DNA from: a virus
Virus record (IMG/VR): IMGVR_UViG_3300012036_000004
Coordinates: 37,736 to 101,735 of that record
DNA length: 64,000 nucleotides
Strand: one strand, 5' to 3'
A model generated the notes under the pieces. It was not told the DNA's origin. It was given only the letters and a program-made list of their open reading frames with translations, and made no database searches. Each line of letters begins with the position of its first letter. Position 1 is the first letter of the stretch. Below are positions 1 through 8,309 of the stretch, piece by piece. The position numbers and the translations under genes were made by a program.

Positions 1-3000
1 TCGGTTCTTCACTTTCTTGCGGGCGTCTGCTGCGCGGTGCCCTGACTGGACCAGTCCTTTGACGAGGAAAGGTTCGTACATCTTCCAGGCCATCTCCTCA
101 GGCATACCGACCTCGTCCATGTTCAGGTTGAGATCCGGAGCAATGGTTGCGCGGCCCGACAGGTCCTGACGTCGCTTCATCATGCGCGACTGGAAGTACC
201 CATGCTTCGGCGAGCCGGTGCCTGTGATTTGCTGAAGATGCCCCTTCGTTCCTCGCCCCTGGTTCTGCGGAGACACGGGGTCATTGAAGCCGAACAAAGC
301 ACCGACCGAGTCGTGCAGGTGTTTGCGTCGCTTCTTCCGATCGTCATCGGTGTCGAGCTCCTCGGGCGTCTCGGTAATGGACTCGTTTGCCAGCATCACG
401 TCTCGGTACAGGTAGTTTGCATCCGAGATGAGCATGGTCCCGTCGCTCGTGGGCATGATGGGGCGAATCGTCGGAGGCACGACCGGTACCTTCGACAGCA
501 CATAGGCGTCGCCCGCGGTCAGGTCTTCTTTGAGCAGAGCGTCGATGTACTTGATGCGCTTGACGGCATCGTCGAGCGTCGCGCCTCGAGCCGTTTTAAT
601 CTCCTGCTTCAGCTTCCGGCGTTCGCTCTTCAGGTCGATCTCGTTGAGCTTCTTTTTGACCTCAGACGCCCCCTTGTCATCTCGGAATGCGCGGAATTCA
701 TTCTTCGTCATCCCCAGCATCCGACGGGCCGGGTCTTCGAACACCGGATTCACCACCGGCTCCGCCAGGTTAATCTTGGAGTACTTCGTGCCGGTCAGTC
801 CGCCTGTCAGCGCGGGGTCAAACAGCCCTCCCTCCTCAGGCTGGAGCTGTGTAACGCCCTGGCGTTTCCGCGGCGTCACGAGCAGTGCGTTCTTCACTTC
901 GGTCTTTGCCATCGAGTCGATGTCGCGGTCGGTGAGCGGGGCCAGGCTGTGTCGTGAACCCTTCTTGTTCACTTTGATGCCTGCTCCGTGCAGCATGTGA
1001 TTGAACTTCTCGTAAGCGAAGTTCTCGCTCGGCATCGGAGCTGGAAGACCCAGTTGAATGCGGCGCCAGTACTCGTCGTTACGCTGTCCTTTAACGACCG
1101 CAGCCTCCTGCAGCACGTTTCGAGCGTTGTGCGCAAGGAGTGCGTTGAACTCCATCTTGCCCAGGGACTTCGCCCCCTCGTCACCGCCTTTGGTGGGCTG
1201 CATGTTGGAGTCGTACCCGGGGCCAATACCGCGAGCAGCGAAGTTGGTGTCGGTCGACTTGAACAGTTTGTAGGTGTACTGCCTCCCCACGTGGATGCCT
1301 GGGATTTTCTTTCCCGACATCGGGTCGTACACGGTTTCCTTGTCCTTGAGTCCGTTGTCCTTGAGTAGCTTCTTCGCCCACTTCACGTTGTCGTGGTCGG
1401 CGAACTGATCGATGATGACTGGCTTGCCTGTCTTTTCAGCGACCTTGCCGACCGCCGTCTCGAGAATCTGACTGGGGTTGATTCGAGTGATCACGCCTGC
1501 AGACGTCATCAACACGTCGATCGGCTTGCCGGCCTCGTCTTTCACCATCTGGTCGTCCGGGACGATCTTAGACACCACGCCTTTGTTCCCGTAACGCCCG
1601 GCCATTTTGTCCCCTACACCCATTGGCGCGTCCATCTTCACCGTGACGGTGATTTGTTTGTTGGTGACTGCGACGTCAATCACGGTGCCGGGATGGTCGT
1701 GATCCCACGTAATGGCCGCGTCCCGGTAAGGCTTCACCAGTGACTTGTGCAAGTTCCCCAGCATCTGCTGCTGGGCAGATGCCTGATCTTTTCGGATCGC
1801 AGAGATGAGGAGCTCACCGTGGTCCACCTGCTGGCCCTTCTTGATGATTCCCTTGGAGTCGAGCCGTTCGTACTCCGGACGCGAGTAGCGCGAGCCGAAG
1901 TAGGCCCGGTGCTTGTCCTTGTCTGTGGAGACCCCCTGGTCCAGCGACAGCGTCTCTTTGTACATGTGCCTCGAAGTCAGCTTCTTGGACGCAGACTCCG
2001 AGATCACGACAGCGTCGTTGGAGTTGTAACCGTAGTAGGGCATGTATCCCACCGACAGATTCTTCCCCAGAGCAAGCGTTCCGTTGCGAGTGAAGTTGGT
2101 CTCCGCCAGGGCCTGCCCCTGTTGGACTCGCTGGCCTTTCTTCACGTTGACGTCGTCGTGCATGTACGTCTTGGACATCAAGGGGAAGTCCGTAGCGTAA
2201 GGCACCTTGACGAGATCGTCTGTCTTGGCCGCGGCGGTCTTCATCCATGCAGAAAGGGATTTTTCCTGAGGCCCTTCAGCGCTTCGCTTGGAGCGATCAG
2301 GTCGGATGTAGATGTAGTCTTTGTCGATCTTCTCCACAGTGCCAGCGGTCGGCGACATGGGAACGATGAGCTCACCCATCTGTTTCTCGACAGTCTTCTC
2401 CGGGTCCCACGACCGAATTTGTACATAAGGCTCGTCTCGATCAATGAGCGGCAACGCCTGGGTGTGCATCTTGGACCCCATGATGTTTCGGTTGCCCTGC
2501 GCGCTGTTCAAAAACGGCACGAGATTCGTCGTCGGGCTGTACATCCGGGAGGGGTCGGGGACTTCATAGTCCACCTCCGAAGAGTTTACTGAGTAAACCT
2601 GTCCGTTCTTCAGTGCGTCGATCTTCTTGCGCCCGCCCAGCTTCTGGTTCGGGAACGCGACGGTTTTCTCCATCAGCTTCGACGCCTTCACGTACTCGAG
2701 TTTCCCGTTCTTGGTGTTGCGCATCTGGGCGTACATGTTTCCTTCGTCGTCACGCCGAGCGAACATCGAAGTTCGCACATCGATGCCTGCTTTCCCTGAT
2801 TCGGGCGTTCGCACCGGGTCAAGGATACCCAGATGGGAGTGATGCACGTCTCGAGCTTCGTCTGGTACGGCCAAAGTCGACGAAATACCCCCCTCACCTA
2901 GCGAGGTGACTTTAACGGCATGATCAACGATCTCCATCGGATTTATCTGCATCGGCGTCGCAGTGAGTGCGGACGTCGTCACAAAAGAGTGGAGGGATTT

Positions 3001-4011
3001 CGTGAAAGGAGACGACGGCATGATGTCCGAGACCTTCGGATTGTCCCCGGCCTTCCGAAGACGCATCTTGACCTTTCGAGAGATGTCTGGCGCTGCGTCT
3101 TTCTCAACTCGTTCCTTCAAAAACGACTCAACCGTGTGGATGGTCTTGAACGCAGTCGAGTCTCGATCGTCCTGCTCCTCTTTGTCGTTGTAGACGTTCA
3201 GAATCTTCTGACTGGCTCGCAGAAGCGTCTTGGGTTCGACCTTAGAGAACTTCTGACCCAGCGTGATGTTGGTGACCTCCGGATCGAGCTGCGTACGGTC
3301 GTACGAGTCCCGGATCGCCTCCAACATCTCCTGGTGATTCGGGTTGTCCTCCTGCAGAAAGCTTGGAATGAGCTTTTTGTAGAGCTTTCGGACGTACCGA
3401 GCTTCCTTGCCGGCGGCGTACTTCTTGTTGAGTTGAAGTACGTCCTTGCCCCAATACTTGGTGATCTCTGTATCCCGCACCCCCAGGGCTGACAGGGCCC
3501 CGTAGAGCGGAATCTTGCTTGAGCCGTACTCCATGAAGATGAGACCGCGGTCTGGGTCGAGCGACAACCGGAAGTTACGTCCCTTGGCGAGGTTGAATGC
3601 GGACTCGAGCTCTCCGTTGCCGCGCTGCCGTGTGTAGACCCCGGGCTTGATTCGAACCTGGTTGGAGACGGTGTAGTCATTGCCCTTCATGATGAAGGTG
3701 TGCCGCTCTGTGAAGTACGGGATCTGCGCCAGAGTTCGCTTGCTCGTATCCAGTATCTTACCCGTCTTCTTGTCACGAACAACGACCGTACCCTTCATCG
3801 GCTCGACCAAGGTCTTGCCCTCCAGGATGGCTTTCTTCTGCTCGGAGGGAGAGAACACTTTGTTCGTCGGTTCGACGTCCTGAATCTCCACAATGTGCTT
3901 ATCTGTCTCGACCCGAAAGTCCTGAATCCCCTTCCTGACGTGGTCTCGAATCATCTCACGCCGTTCTTCAGCGCGCCCCATCAGGGGATAGAGTGTTGGG
4001 TTTTTCGCCAC
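1..4011 (-). CDS. DNA-directed RNA polymerase, beta-beta' fusion (partial, C-terminus off window)
   Basis: This is a multisubunit-type RNA polymerase with beta and beta' in one chain. About 1,337 residues are in the window and the frame runs off the left edge. Bacterial beta hallmarks appear in order: DVHHSHLG near nt 2850, LVPFLNSAQGNRNIMG near 2500, NGYN-type GYNSNDAVVISE near 2000, and VGDKMAGRYGNKGVVSK near 1600, which keeps both active-centre lysines. The beta C-terminal LGKMEFNAL...VLQE block ends near nt 960 with no linker. Beta' then starts (GGLFDPALTGG, later DLSGRATIAPDLNLN and GMPEEMAWKMYEPF). The catalytic NADFDGD segment lies beyond the edge. I chose the GTG at 4011, preceded by AGGAGG four bases upstream; an ATG at 3981 is an alternative. 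Beta is short (about 1,015 residues), suggesting loss of lineage-specific insertions. Fused beta-beta' chains are known in Helicobacter and Wolbachia. Confidence 0.93.
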   Translation of the reverse strand, partial: MAKNPTLYPLMGRAEERREMIRDHVRKGIQDFRVETDKHIVEIQDVEPTNKVFSPSEQKKAILEGKTLVEPMKGTVVVRDKKTGKILDTSKRTLAQIPYFTERHTFIMKGNDYTVSNQVRIKPGVYTRQRGNGELESAFNLAKGRNFRLSLDPDRGLIFMEYGSSKIPLYGALSALGVRDTEITKYWGKDVLQLNKKYAAGKEARYVRKLYKKLIPSFLQEDNPNHQEMLEAIRDSYDRTQLDPEVTNITLGQKFSKVEPKTLLRASQKILNVYNDKEEQDDRDSTAFKTIHTVESFLKERVEKDAAPDISRKVKMRLRKAGDNPKVSDIMPSSPFTKSLHSFVTTSALTATPMQINPMEIVDHAVKVTSLGEGGISSTLAVPDEARDVHHSHLGILDPVRTPESGKAGIDVRTSMFARRDDEGNMYAQMRNTKNGKLEYVKASKLMEKTVAFPNQKLGGRKKIDALKNGQVYSVNSSEVDYEVPDPSRMYSPTTNLVPFLNSAQGNRNIMGSKMHTQALPLIDRDEPYVQIRSWDPEKTVEKQMGELIVPMSPTAGTVEKIDKDYIYIRPDRSKRSAEGPQEKSLSAWMKTAAAKTDDLVKVPYATDFPLMSKTYMHDDVNVKKGQRVQQGQALAETNFTRNGTLALGKNLSVGYMPYYGYNSNDAVVISESASKKLTSRHMYKETLSLDQGVSTDKDKHRAYFGSRYSRPEYERLDSKGIIKKGQQVDHGELLISAIRKDQASAQQQMLGNLHKSLVKPYRDAAITWDHDHPGTVIDVAVTNKQITVTVKMDAPMGVGDKMAGRYGNKGVVSKIVPDDQMVKDEAGKPIDVLMTSAGVITRINPSQILETAVGKVAEKTGKPVIIDQFADHDNVKWAKKLLKDNGLKDKETVYDPMSGKKIPGIHVGRQYTYKLFKSTDTNFAARGIGPGYDSNMQPTKGGDEGAKSLGKMEFNALLAHNARNVLQEAAVVKGQRNDEYWRRIQLGLPAPMPSENFAYEKFNHMLHGAGIKVNKKGSRHSLAPLTDRDIDSMAKTEVKNALLVTPRKRQGVTQLQPEEGGLFDPALTGGLTGTKYSKINLAEPVVNPVFEDPARRMLGMTKNEFRAFRDDKGASEVKKKLNEIDLKSERRKLKQEIKTARGATLDDAVKRIKYIDALLKEDLTAGDAYVLSKVPVVPPTIRPIMPTSDGTMLISDANYLYRDVMLANESITETPEELDTDDDRKKRRKHLHDSVGALFGFNDPVSPQNQGRGTKGHLQQITGTGSPKHGYFQSRMMKRRQDLSGRATIAPDLNLNMDEVGMPEEMAWKMYEPFLVKGLVQSGHRAADARKKVKNR
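2584..2598. repeat. GTTTAC-TGA-GTAAAC palindrome, site 1
   Basis: Perfect six-base arms inside the RNA polymerase gene; on the coding strand it reads in frame as VYSVN. Confidence 0.7.
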
Positions 4012-4099
4012 GTGGCCTCCTGGGAAGTTCCGCCATTATACGCAGTACTACCGCGCATTCCAGCGCCGGAAAACGATCAAAAATCCACCCCCTCGATGC

Positions 4100-4131
4100 G
4101 GTATAAGATATTGATACAGAAAACACGCTCT
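4100..4131 (+). promoter_or_regulatory. Promoter-like element, copy 1 (TATAAGATATTGA type)
   Basis: A 32-base element containing GGTATAAGATATTGATACAG followed by AAAACACGCTCT. It matches the element at 4479-4510 in 29 of 32 positions. Each copy sits about 62 bases before a plus-strand start codon. No shared -35 box is visible upstream, so recognition may rest on an extended -10-like core, as in T4 late promoters (TATAAATA). Promoter activity is inferred. Confidence 0.6.
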
Positions 4132-4174
4132 CGACGACACTGCAATCCTGCAGCGAACTCTCCCATAAGAGCGT
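4125..4174 (+). ncRNA. Leader hairpin, copy 1
   Basis: ACGCTCT (4125-4131) can pair perfectly with AGAGCGT (4168-4174), closing a loop of 36 bases that contains CTCCCAT. The same arrangement with one G-C pair replaced by G-U occurs at 4502-4553, which supports conservation of the pairing in the RNA. Confidence 0.5.
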
Positions 4175-4192
4175 ACGGAACAGGGAAAACAC

Positions 4193-4369
4193 ATGGAACA
4201 TCTCGACCAGCCGCAGACGAAGCCGAAATCGACCTTCAACAAGGTCGTGGATGGTGTTCTCAAAGGCGCGAAGATTGGCGCCGGAGTCTGGCTGGCGACC
4301 AGCATTGTGAAGCGAGACTGGATGGGGGCATTCAATGCCGTCACCGCGCTCGTCGTGCTCAGGGACTAG
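4193..4369 (+). CDS. Small protein with a hydrophobic central segment (58 aa)
   Basis: This gene opens with MEHLDQPQTKPKSTF. The segment GAKIGAGVWLATSIV, followed after KRDWMG by AFNAVTALVVL, is hydrophobic enough for one or two short membrane helices. An AGGGAAAACAC stretch lies just before the ATG. The gene is preceded by the promoter-like element and leader hairpin and followed by a terminator, so it forms its own transcription unit. I do not recognise a family. The shared leader suggests co-regulation with the gene at 4573 and possibly abundant expression. Confidence 0.6.
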   Translation: MEHLDQPQTKPKSTFNKVVDGVLKGAKIGAGVWLATSIVKRDWMGAFNAVTALVVLRD

Positions 4370-4397
4370 GGTCTCTAAGCACGTCATTTCACCCAAA

Positions 4398-4424
4398 AAC
4401 CCCCTATATCGGGGGTTATTTTTT
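4398..4424 (+). terminator. Rho-independent terminator after the 58-aa gene
   Basis: AACCCCC (4398-4404), a six-base loop, GGGGGTT (4411-4417) and then ATTTTTT. It is a perfect seven-pair stem with a T tract. Confidence 0.85.
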
Positions 4425-4446
4425 GCCCTAAAAAGGGCCCAAAAAC

Positions 4447-4478
4447 CCCCTAAAATCACAAATATAGGGGTCTTTTTT
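4447..4478 (+). terminator. Second terminator-like hairpin
   Basis: CCCCTA (4447-4452) pairs with TAGGGG (4465-4470) over a 12-base loop and is followed by TCTTTTTT. It ends directly against the second promoter-like element, so it may insulate the two units. Confidence 0.6.
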
Positions 4479-4510
4479 GGTATAAGATATTGACACGAAA
4501 AACACGCTCT
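4479..4510 (+). promoter_or_regulatory. Promoter-like element, copy 2 (TATAAGATATTGA type)
   Basis: GGTATAAGATATTGACACGA followed by AAAACACGCTCT; it matches copy 1 at 29 of 32 positions. It starts right after a terminator T tract and lies 62 bases before the ATG at 4573. The region upstream differs completely from that of copy 1, so the conserved part is limited to this core and the leader. Confidence 0.6.
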
Positions 4511-4553
4511 GACAACTACATCAATTCTGATGGAACGTCTCCCATGAGTGTGT
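4502..4553 (+). ncRNA. Leader hairpin, copy 2
   Basis: ACACGCTC (4502-4509) pairs with GAGTGTGT (4546-4553) as eight pairs including one G-U. Spacing and the TCTCCCAT loop segment match copy 1. The change from G-C to G-U preserves pairing. Confidence 0.5.
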
Positions 4554-4572
4554 ATCAGACAAAGGTAAAACT

Positions 4573-5613
4573 ATGTCAGTCGCAATCAACGTACTCTCAT
4601 CGCTCTTCAGCAGTTCCACGCTCGCCTCGGCGGCGTGGAGTGGATTAAGTACACCGGTTCAGGCGGCCATCGCCTTGGCCGGAATCGGCAGCGCTGGGTG
4701 CACCGCCCACTCCGTGGGCAAAAGAACCATCCTTTCGGTAGCGAACTACCGAAAGAACGGTGCAAAGGTGTTCCTCCCGTGTGGAAACACCGGGAGGGTC
4801 AGCAAAGTCGGCTTCGATTTCATCGAGGCCATCCGAGACCATGACGACACCATCGTCACGGTCCGCGGAGACGACCTCGAGAATCTCCGAGACGCCGAAT
4901 TCAAGCGTGATCCCGAGGCCGGAGCAAAGGCCCGGGAGCGCGTACAGGCACTCAGGTCGAAGACGATCGGAGAACGCCGAAACGAGCGTCTGGGTCAAGA
5001 CGATCGTCAGCTGTCGGACGTCAAGTACGACAACATCCAGCTCACCGGCGAGCTGGGGGCTGCGAAGCAGGTGATGAAAGACCAGCGCGCCAAGTTCGAG
5101 GCGCGTTTCGAGAATTTCCGCGAGGAAATCTTCGGGCAGATGGACGCTGTGACTCCTGAGGACGACGAAGAGGTCGTTCTCGACCTCGGAGACGAGGAAT
5201 CGGACGCTAAGCCCTCAAACGAGGGCGACGCCTCCTCACCCGAGGAAGGTGCTGACGAGTCCCCCACCCAGGAGGACGAAGTCAACGAGAGCACTCCGGC
5301 TCTCAAGTCCGACGCCATCAAGGCGAAGGTCAAAGCGGCTGCCGCCGTCGCTGAATCTGCTGACGAGGCCGTAGAGGCCGCGGAAGCGGAGTTGGATGAA
5401 GCACTCGAGGAAGCGGTCGCGACTGCGGCCGCGTCGGATGAGTCGGACGAGTCGGAAGACTCGGACGAGTCCAGCGAGTCCACGGAGGACTCGGAGAACA
5501 AGGCCAATGCGGCCGCGTCGGATGAGTCGAAAGGCTCAGAAGACAGCGACCCCGCTTCGGCGGAGGTCGCACCGTCGGGAAAGCAACAGGCGAAGGGGGA
5601 GGCGACGGCGTAG
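4573..5613 (+). CDS. Unknown protein: hydrophobic N-terminus, coiled coil, acidic Ser-rich tail (346 aa)
   Basis: The N-terminal ~55 residues are Ser/Ala-rich and hydrophobic (SSLFSSSTLASAAW, then AAIALAGIGSAG), possibly membrane-interacting. Residues ~60-110 include a compact-looking segment (SVANYRKNGAKVFLPCGNTG). Residues ~150-200 look coiled-coil. The C-terminal ~140 residues are acidic and repetitive (DESDESEDSDESSEST). I do not recognise a family. It is the second gene with the duplicated promoter-leader. Near its 3' end a GGGGG run (5594-5598) lies where an uninterrupted -1 frame continues to 6077, so a longer product of about 500 residues by frameshifting is possible. Confidence 0.7.
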   Translation: MSVAINVLSSLFSSSTLASAAWSGLSTPVQAAIALAGIGSAGCTAHSVGKRTILSVANYRKNGAKVFLPCGNTGRVSKVGFDFIEAIRDHDDTIVTVRGDDLENLRDAEFKRDPEAGAKARERVQALRSKTIGERRNERLGQDDRQLSDVKYDNIQLTGELGAAKQVMKDQRAKFEARFENFREEIFGQMDAVTPEDDEEVVLDLGDEESDAKPSNEGDASSPEEGADESPTQEDEVNESTPALKSDAIKAKVKAAAAVAESADEAVEAAEAELDEALEEAVATAAASDESDESEDSDESSESTEDSENKANAAASDESKGSEDSDPASAEVAPSGKQQAKGEATA

Positions 5614-5759
5614 CGTCGAAACCCTCTCCAAAGCCGACCCCGGCCAAGGCGAGACCCTCGCGAAAGCGGGGGAATCGCTGGGAGATCCCCAGAGATGTCC
5701 GAAAGGGCATCGCACTCGCAAACGCGTATGCGGATGCGAAAGGGGACGCCGCCGCAGCG

Positions 5760-6077
5760 GTGGCTGGGCGTGAGTACATGATGTACTACGCCCAGCGCCT
5801 GGTCAAAACGAAGCGTAACCTCGCGGTTGCGCAGCGTTTCGACGCCCACAACCCAGGTTGGACGTGGCCTGCCAATTATGGCAAGGCTACGGGGCGTACC
5901 AAGCTCCTGGAATTCCTCTACGGGGAACTGGCGGACGTCATGCAAGACGTTCAGAAGTTTCTCGACGAGTATGCGAATCGAGTCGCGCCACTTCCTGCAC
6001 GGCGCTACCGACGCTACTCGGATAACGAGTCGCGCGTCACCCTCGGTGAAGGCGCAAAGAAGTCGTCCTTAAAATAA
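5760..6077 (+). CDS. Unknown basic protein or C-terminal domain reached by -1 frameshift
   Basis: From GTG 5760 this would be a 105-aa protein (MAGREYMMYYAQRLVKTKRN...). The same frame is open back to 5598 and beyond, and 5598-5759 reads like natural protein: KPSPKPTPAKARPSRKRG, then WEIPRDVRKGIALANAYADA. No start codon with a good ribosome site lies in that stretch; the GTG has only a distant GAAAGGGG. I therefore think this is either the C-terminal domain of the gene at 4573, joined by a -1 shift at the GGGGG run, or a weakly initiated separate gene. No known family is recognised. Confidence 0.55.
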   Translation: MAGREYMMYYAQRLVKTKRNLAVAQRFDAHNPGWTWPANYGKATGRTKLLEFLYGELADVMQDVQKFLDEYANRVAPLPARRYRRYSDNESRVTLGEGAKKSSLK

Positions 6078-6078
6078 G

Positions 6079-6101
6079 CCCTGTCCCTGCGTGGGACAGG
6101 G
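6079..6101. terminator. Nine-pair hairpin between convergent genes
   Basis: CCCTGTCCC, loop TGCGT, GGGACAGGG: a perfect stem. Read on the minus strand it is followed by CTTATTTTAAGG, so it may terminate the portal operon. It lies just before the plus-strand terminator at 6110. Confidence 0.55.
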
Positions 6102-6109
6102 GCAGGCAC

Positions 6110-6140
6110 GACGCCCCCGACTCTGGGGGCGTCTTTTTTT
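6110..6140 (+). terminator. Strong rho-independent terminator
   Basis: GACGCCCCC (6110-6118), loop GACTCT, GGGGGCGTC (6125-6133) and seven Ts. The stem has nine perfect pairs. It ends the plus-strand unit that begins at 4479. Confidence 0.92.
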
Positions 6141-6142
6141 GA

Positions 6143-6559
6143 TCACTCAGGTTTGGTGACGTGCGCCACCTCGTCGGTGCCGTCCATGTCCTCGTCGGGC
6201 ATCTCGCCGTCGCGGTAGAACTCAGGTCCGGCCTTCTTCTTTTTAGGTGTCACATCCAGCCAGGACACGGTGACCACCGTGAGCCCGTCCTTGTCATGCG
6301 ACCACCGTTCTTCTCGGATCATCTTCGTGCCTCGACACGCCTCTGTCATGAGCGTCTCGAGCTCTTTGACTTGACTGTCTTTGGTGAGGTCGAACATTTT
6401 GTAACGCGCCGAGACGTGGTTGTTCTGGGTGAACGACGAGGCTGATCCCGCAGGGCCTCCCTGTCCGGGGTAGGTCGTACCTCCACCCTGGCGTCGTCGC
6501 GAGGGTCCGCGCCCTTGCATAACATCGTGCGATACTTTGCTGACGAAATCGTCTCCCAT
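6143..6559 (-). CDS. Unknown small protein downstream of portal (138 aa)
   Basis: The N-terminal third is low-complexity and Arg/Gly/Gln-rich. The middle (ARYKMFDLTKDSQVKELETLMTEA onward) looks folded, and a KKKK stretch plus an acidic tail closes the protein. Its ATG follows the portal stop directly, so the two are probably translationally coupled. Position suggests a head or neck accessory, but no family is recognised. Confidence 0.75.
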   Translation of the reverse strand: MGDDFVSKVSHDVMQGRGPSRRRQGGGTTYPGQGGPAGSASSFTQNNHVSARYKMFDLTKDSQVKELETLMTEACRGTKMIREERWSHDKDGLTVVTVSWLDVTPKKKKAGPEFYRDGEMPDEDMDGTDEVAHVTKPE

Positions 6560-8281
6560 TTAGCTCACCATCTCCTGCGCTGCGTTTCGTTCCTGCAGCT
6601 GAATCTCTTCGAGTCGTTGAATGACGACGGAGTACATGACGTAGTCTTCGGCCTGTAGCGAAGAGAGCACCGAACGGCGCTGTCCTTCGTCGATCTGGCT
6701 GAGCTCCATCGCCATCTGATCGGCCTCGGCGATGACGGCCTGCTGATCGTACTCGAGACCTGTCGATCCTGCAGAAGCCTCGGCCTGCGCCTGGTCTGCG
6801 AGCGTCGACTGCAGCTCTTCCATCTTTCGGCTGAGCTTCGCCTGTCGTCGCGTCTGCTCGAGCATCTCCTGTTCTTTTTGCTCGATCTCGTCGTCGTAAT
6901 CGAGGTCGAGAATCTCCGATACGGTGCGTCGCGACACCAGGTCGTACTGCGCGTCCGCCTGCATGATGAGAGACTTCTGCTGAATATCGTCGATGAACTT
7001 GAAGTTCGTGATATCCGCCGAAACTTTCGCCCATCCGAGGTAGTCTGCAATCGAGTCGCAGATCCACTGTAGCAGGTCTCTGAGGTCAGCTGAGTGCGAC
7101 AACAGCTGATTCTCCAGCATCCGTAATGTGACCGAACTTCCGGTAAAAGAGAGTCCCCCATATAGGAACTCCCGAGGCACGCCCAGACCGGCGATGATGT
7201 TGTTCTCGACTTCCTGCACCTCTCCGAGCGTCAAGAGCGTGCGGCCCTGTCCGCCCATCTGCGTGACGCCCAGCGCAACCGGGGCGAACATGATATGGAG
7301 CGGGTCTTTTCGCCACTGCTTGATGTTCTGCTTGGTCTCGTCAATCCACTGCGCAAAGGCCAGTGTTTTGACGGGGTCGTTACTGCTCCCCGTCTGGGCG
7401 GGGTGAAGTACACGGAACGGCGTGAGGTGATCGAGTGCAATCGCTTCGTTCGACCTCCGCATGACCTCCGCGTAGTAGAACTGCTTCATCACCGAGATCA
7501 CTGATGGATAGCCCAGTGCTCCTCCAAGCCCCGCCGGTACGTCGCCTTTGAGGTGAAAGATTTTCGTGGGGTCGAAATGGAAAACCTGGTCGTCGTCCGC
7601 GGCTTCCAGGAACGCTTTCGGCGTCCCGTCGATCATGTGCCGATCTCCGTCCTTGATGGCGCTTCTCAGTTCCGCCGGGAGATCATAGTAATACTCAGTG
7701 TTGCCTGTGATGGGGTTGTGTTCGACGTCGATGTGTTTGGGGTCCCAGCAGATGACGTTCATGCGCTTGGGGTCATACACCTTGACGTCGCGCACCTCGC
7801 TCAGACGCGTCGTCGACGACGCCTTGCACTGCATGCAGTTGTACTTGAACGTTCGCTTCTTGTAGTCGAACTTGTAGTCTTTGATGCGCCGAATGTCCCA
7901 CATCATCCCGCAGCCTTTGCACGGGACGATGCGTTTGAACGGGAAGTACAGAGAGTAAAAAGCGTTCCCGTACAGGGTGCGGTTCTTGGACGCACCCTTC
8001 AGCACCACCTTCGCCCGAAGAGTCTCGAGCACAATCTCGGAGTACTTCGTTCGGAGCGACTCGGACTCCGTCTTGAACGTGATGTCCGTGATGACGTAGT
8101 CAGCGAGTTTTTGAAGAGCGATGAAAATGTGGGGGGAGTTGTAGTAAATATACTCCGTCCACCGGTACATATCCTTCAACTTCCGAGGGACGAAGCCCGT
8201 CAGAAAATTGAACATCGGGTTCGGATGCGCATTCGACTGCCCGAGAATGTCGAAAGGCTCTCTGCTGATATCACCACTCAT
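6560..8281 (-). CDS. Portal protein with an inserted zinc ribbon (573 aa)
   Basis: The portal is the dodecameric DNA gate at the capsid vertex and the dock for terminase. Supporting segments are an N-terminal FNFLTGFVPRKLKDMYRW region, a central IIAGLGVPREFLYGGLSFTG block followed by SVTLRMLENQLL (typical of portal cores), and a charged helical C-terminus rich in Gln/Glu. Residues ~120-155 hold two CxxC pairs (CKGC and CMQC) about 30 residues apart, a zinc-ribbon-like insertion that is unusual for a portal. The length fits large myovirus portals. It starts 28 bases from the divergent helicase gene. Confidence 0.82.
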   Translation of the reverse strand: MSGDISREPFDILGQSNAHPNPMFNFLTGFVPRKLKDMYRWTEYIYYNSPHIFIALQKLADYVITDITFKTESESLRTKYSEIVLETLRAKVVLKGASKNRTLYGNAFYSLYFPFKRIVPCKGCGMMWDIRRIKDYKFDYKKRTFKYNCMQCKASSTTRLSEVRDVKVYDPKRMNVICWDPKHIDVEHNPITGNTEYYYDLPAELRSAIKDGDRHMIDGTPKAFLEAADDDQVFHFDPTKIFHLKGDVPAGLGGALGYPSVISVMKQFYYAEVMRRSNEAIALDHLTPFRVLHPAQTGSSNDPVKTLAFAQWIDETKQNIKQWRKDPLHIMFAPVALGVTQMGGQGRTLLTLGEVQEVENNIIAGLGVPREFLYGGLSFTGSSVTLRMLENQLLSHSADLRDLLQWICDSIADYLGWAKVSADITNFKFIDDIQQKSLIMQADAQYDLVSRRTVSEILDLDYDDEIEQKEQEMLEQTRRQAKLSRKMEELQSTLADQAQAEASAGSTGLEYDQQAVIAEADQMAMELSQIDEGQRRSVLSSLQAEDYVMYSVVIQRLEEIQLQERNAAQEMVS

Positions 8282-8309
8282 CCGAACTCCACATCCTCAA
8301 AAGGCACCT

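Noticed and set aside
202-957. Plus-strand open frames opposite the RNA polymerase
   Set aside because: They are antisense shadows: the minus strand carries an unbroken, motif-rich polymerase frame.
5007-5945. Minus-strand 312-codon frame rich in Ser/Asp
   Set aside because: It is the antisense of the repetitive acidic tail of the gene at 4573, whose low complexity keeps other frames open.
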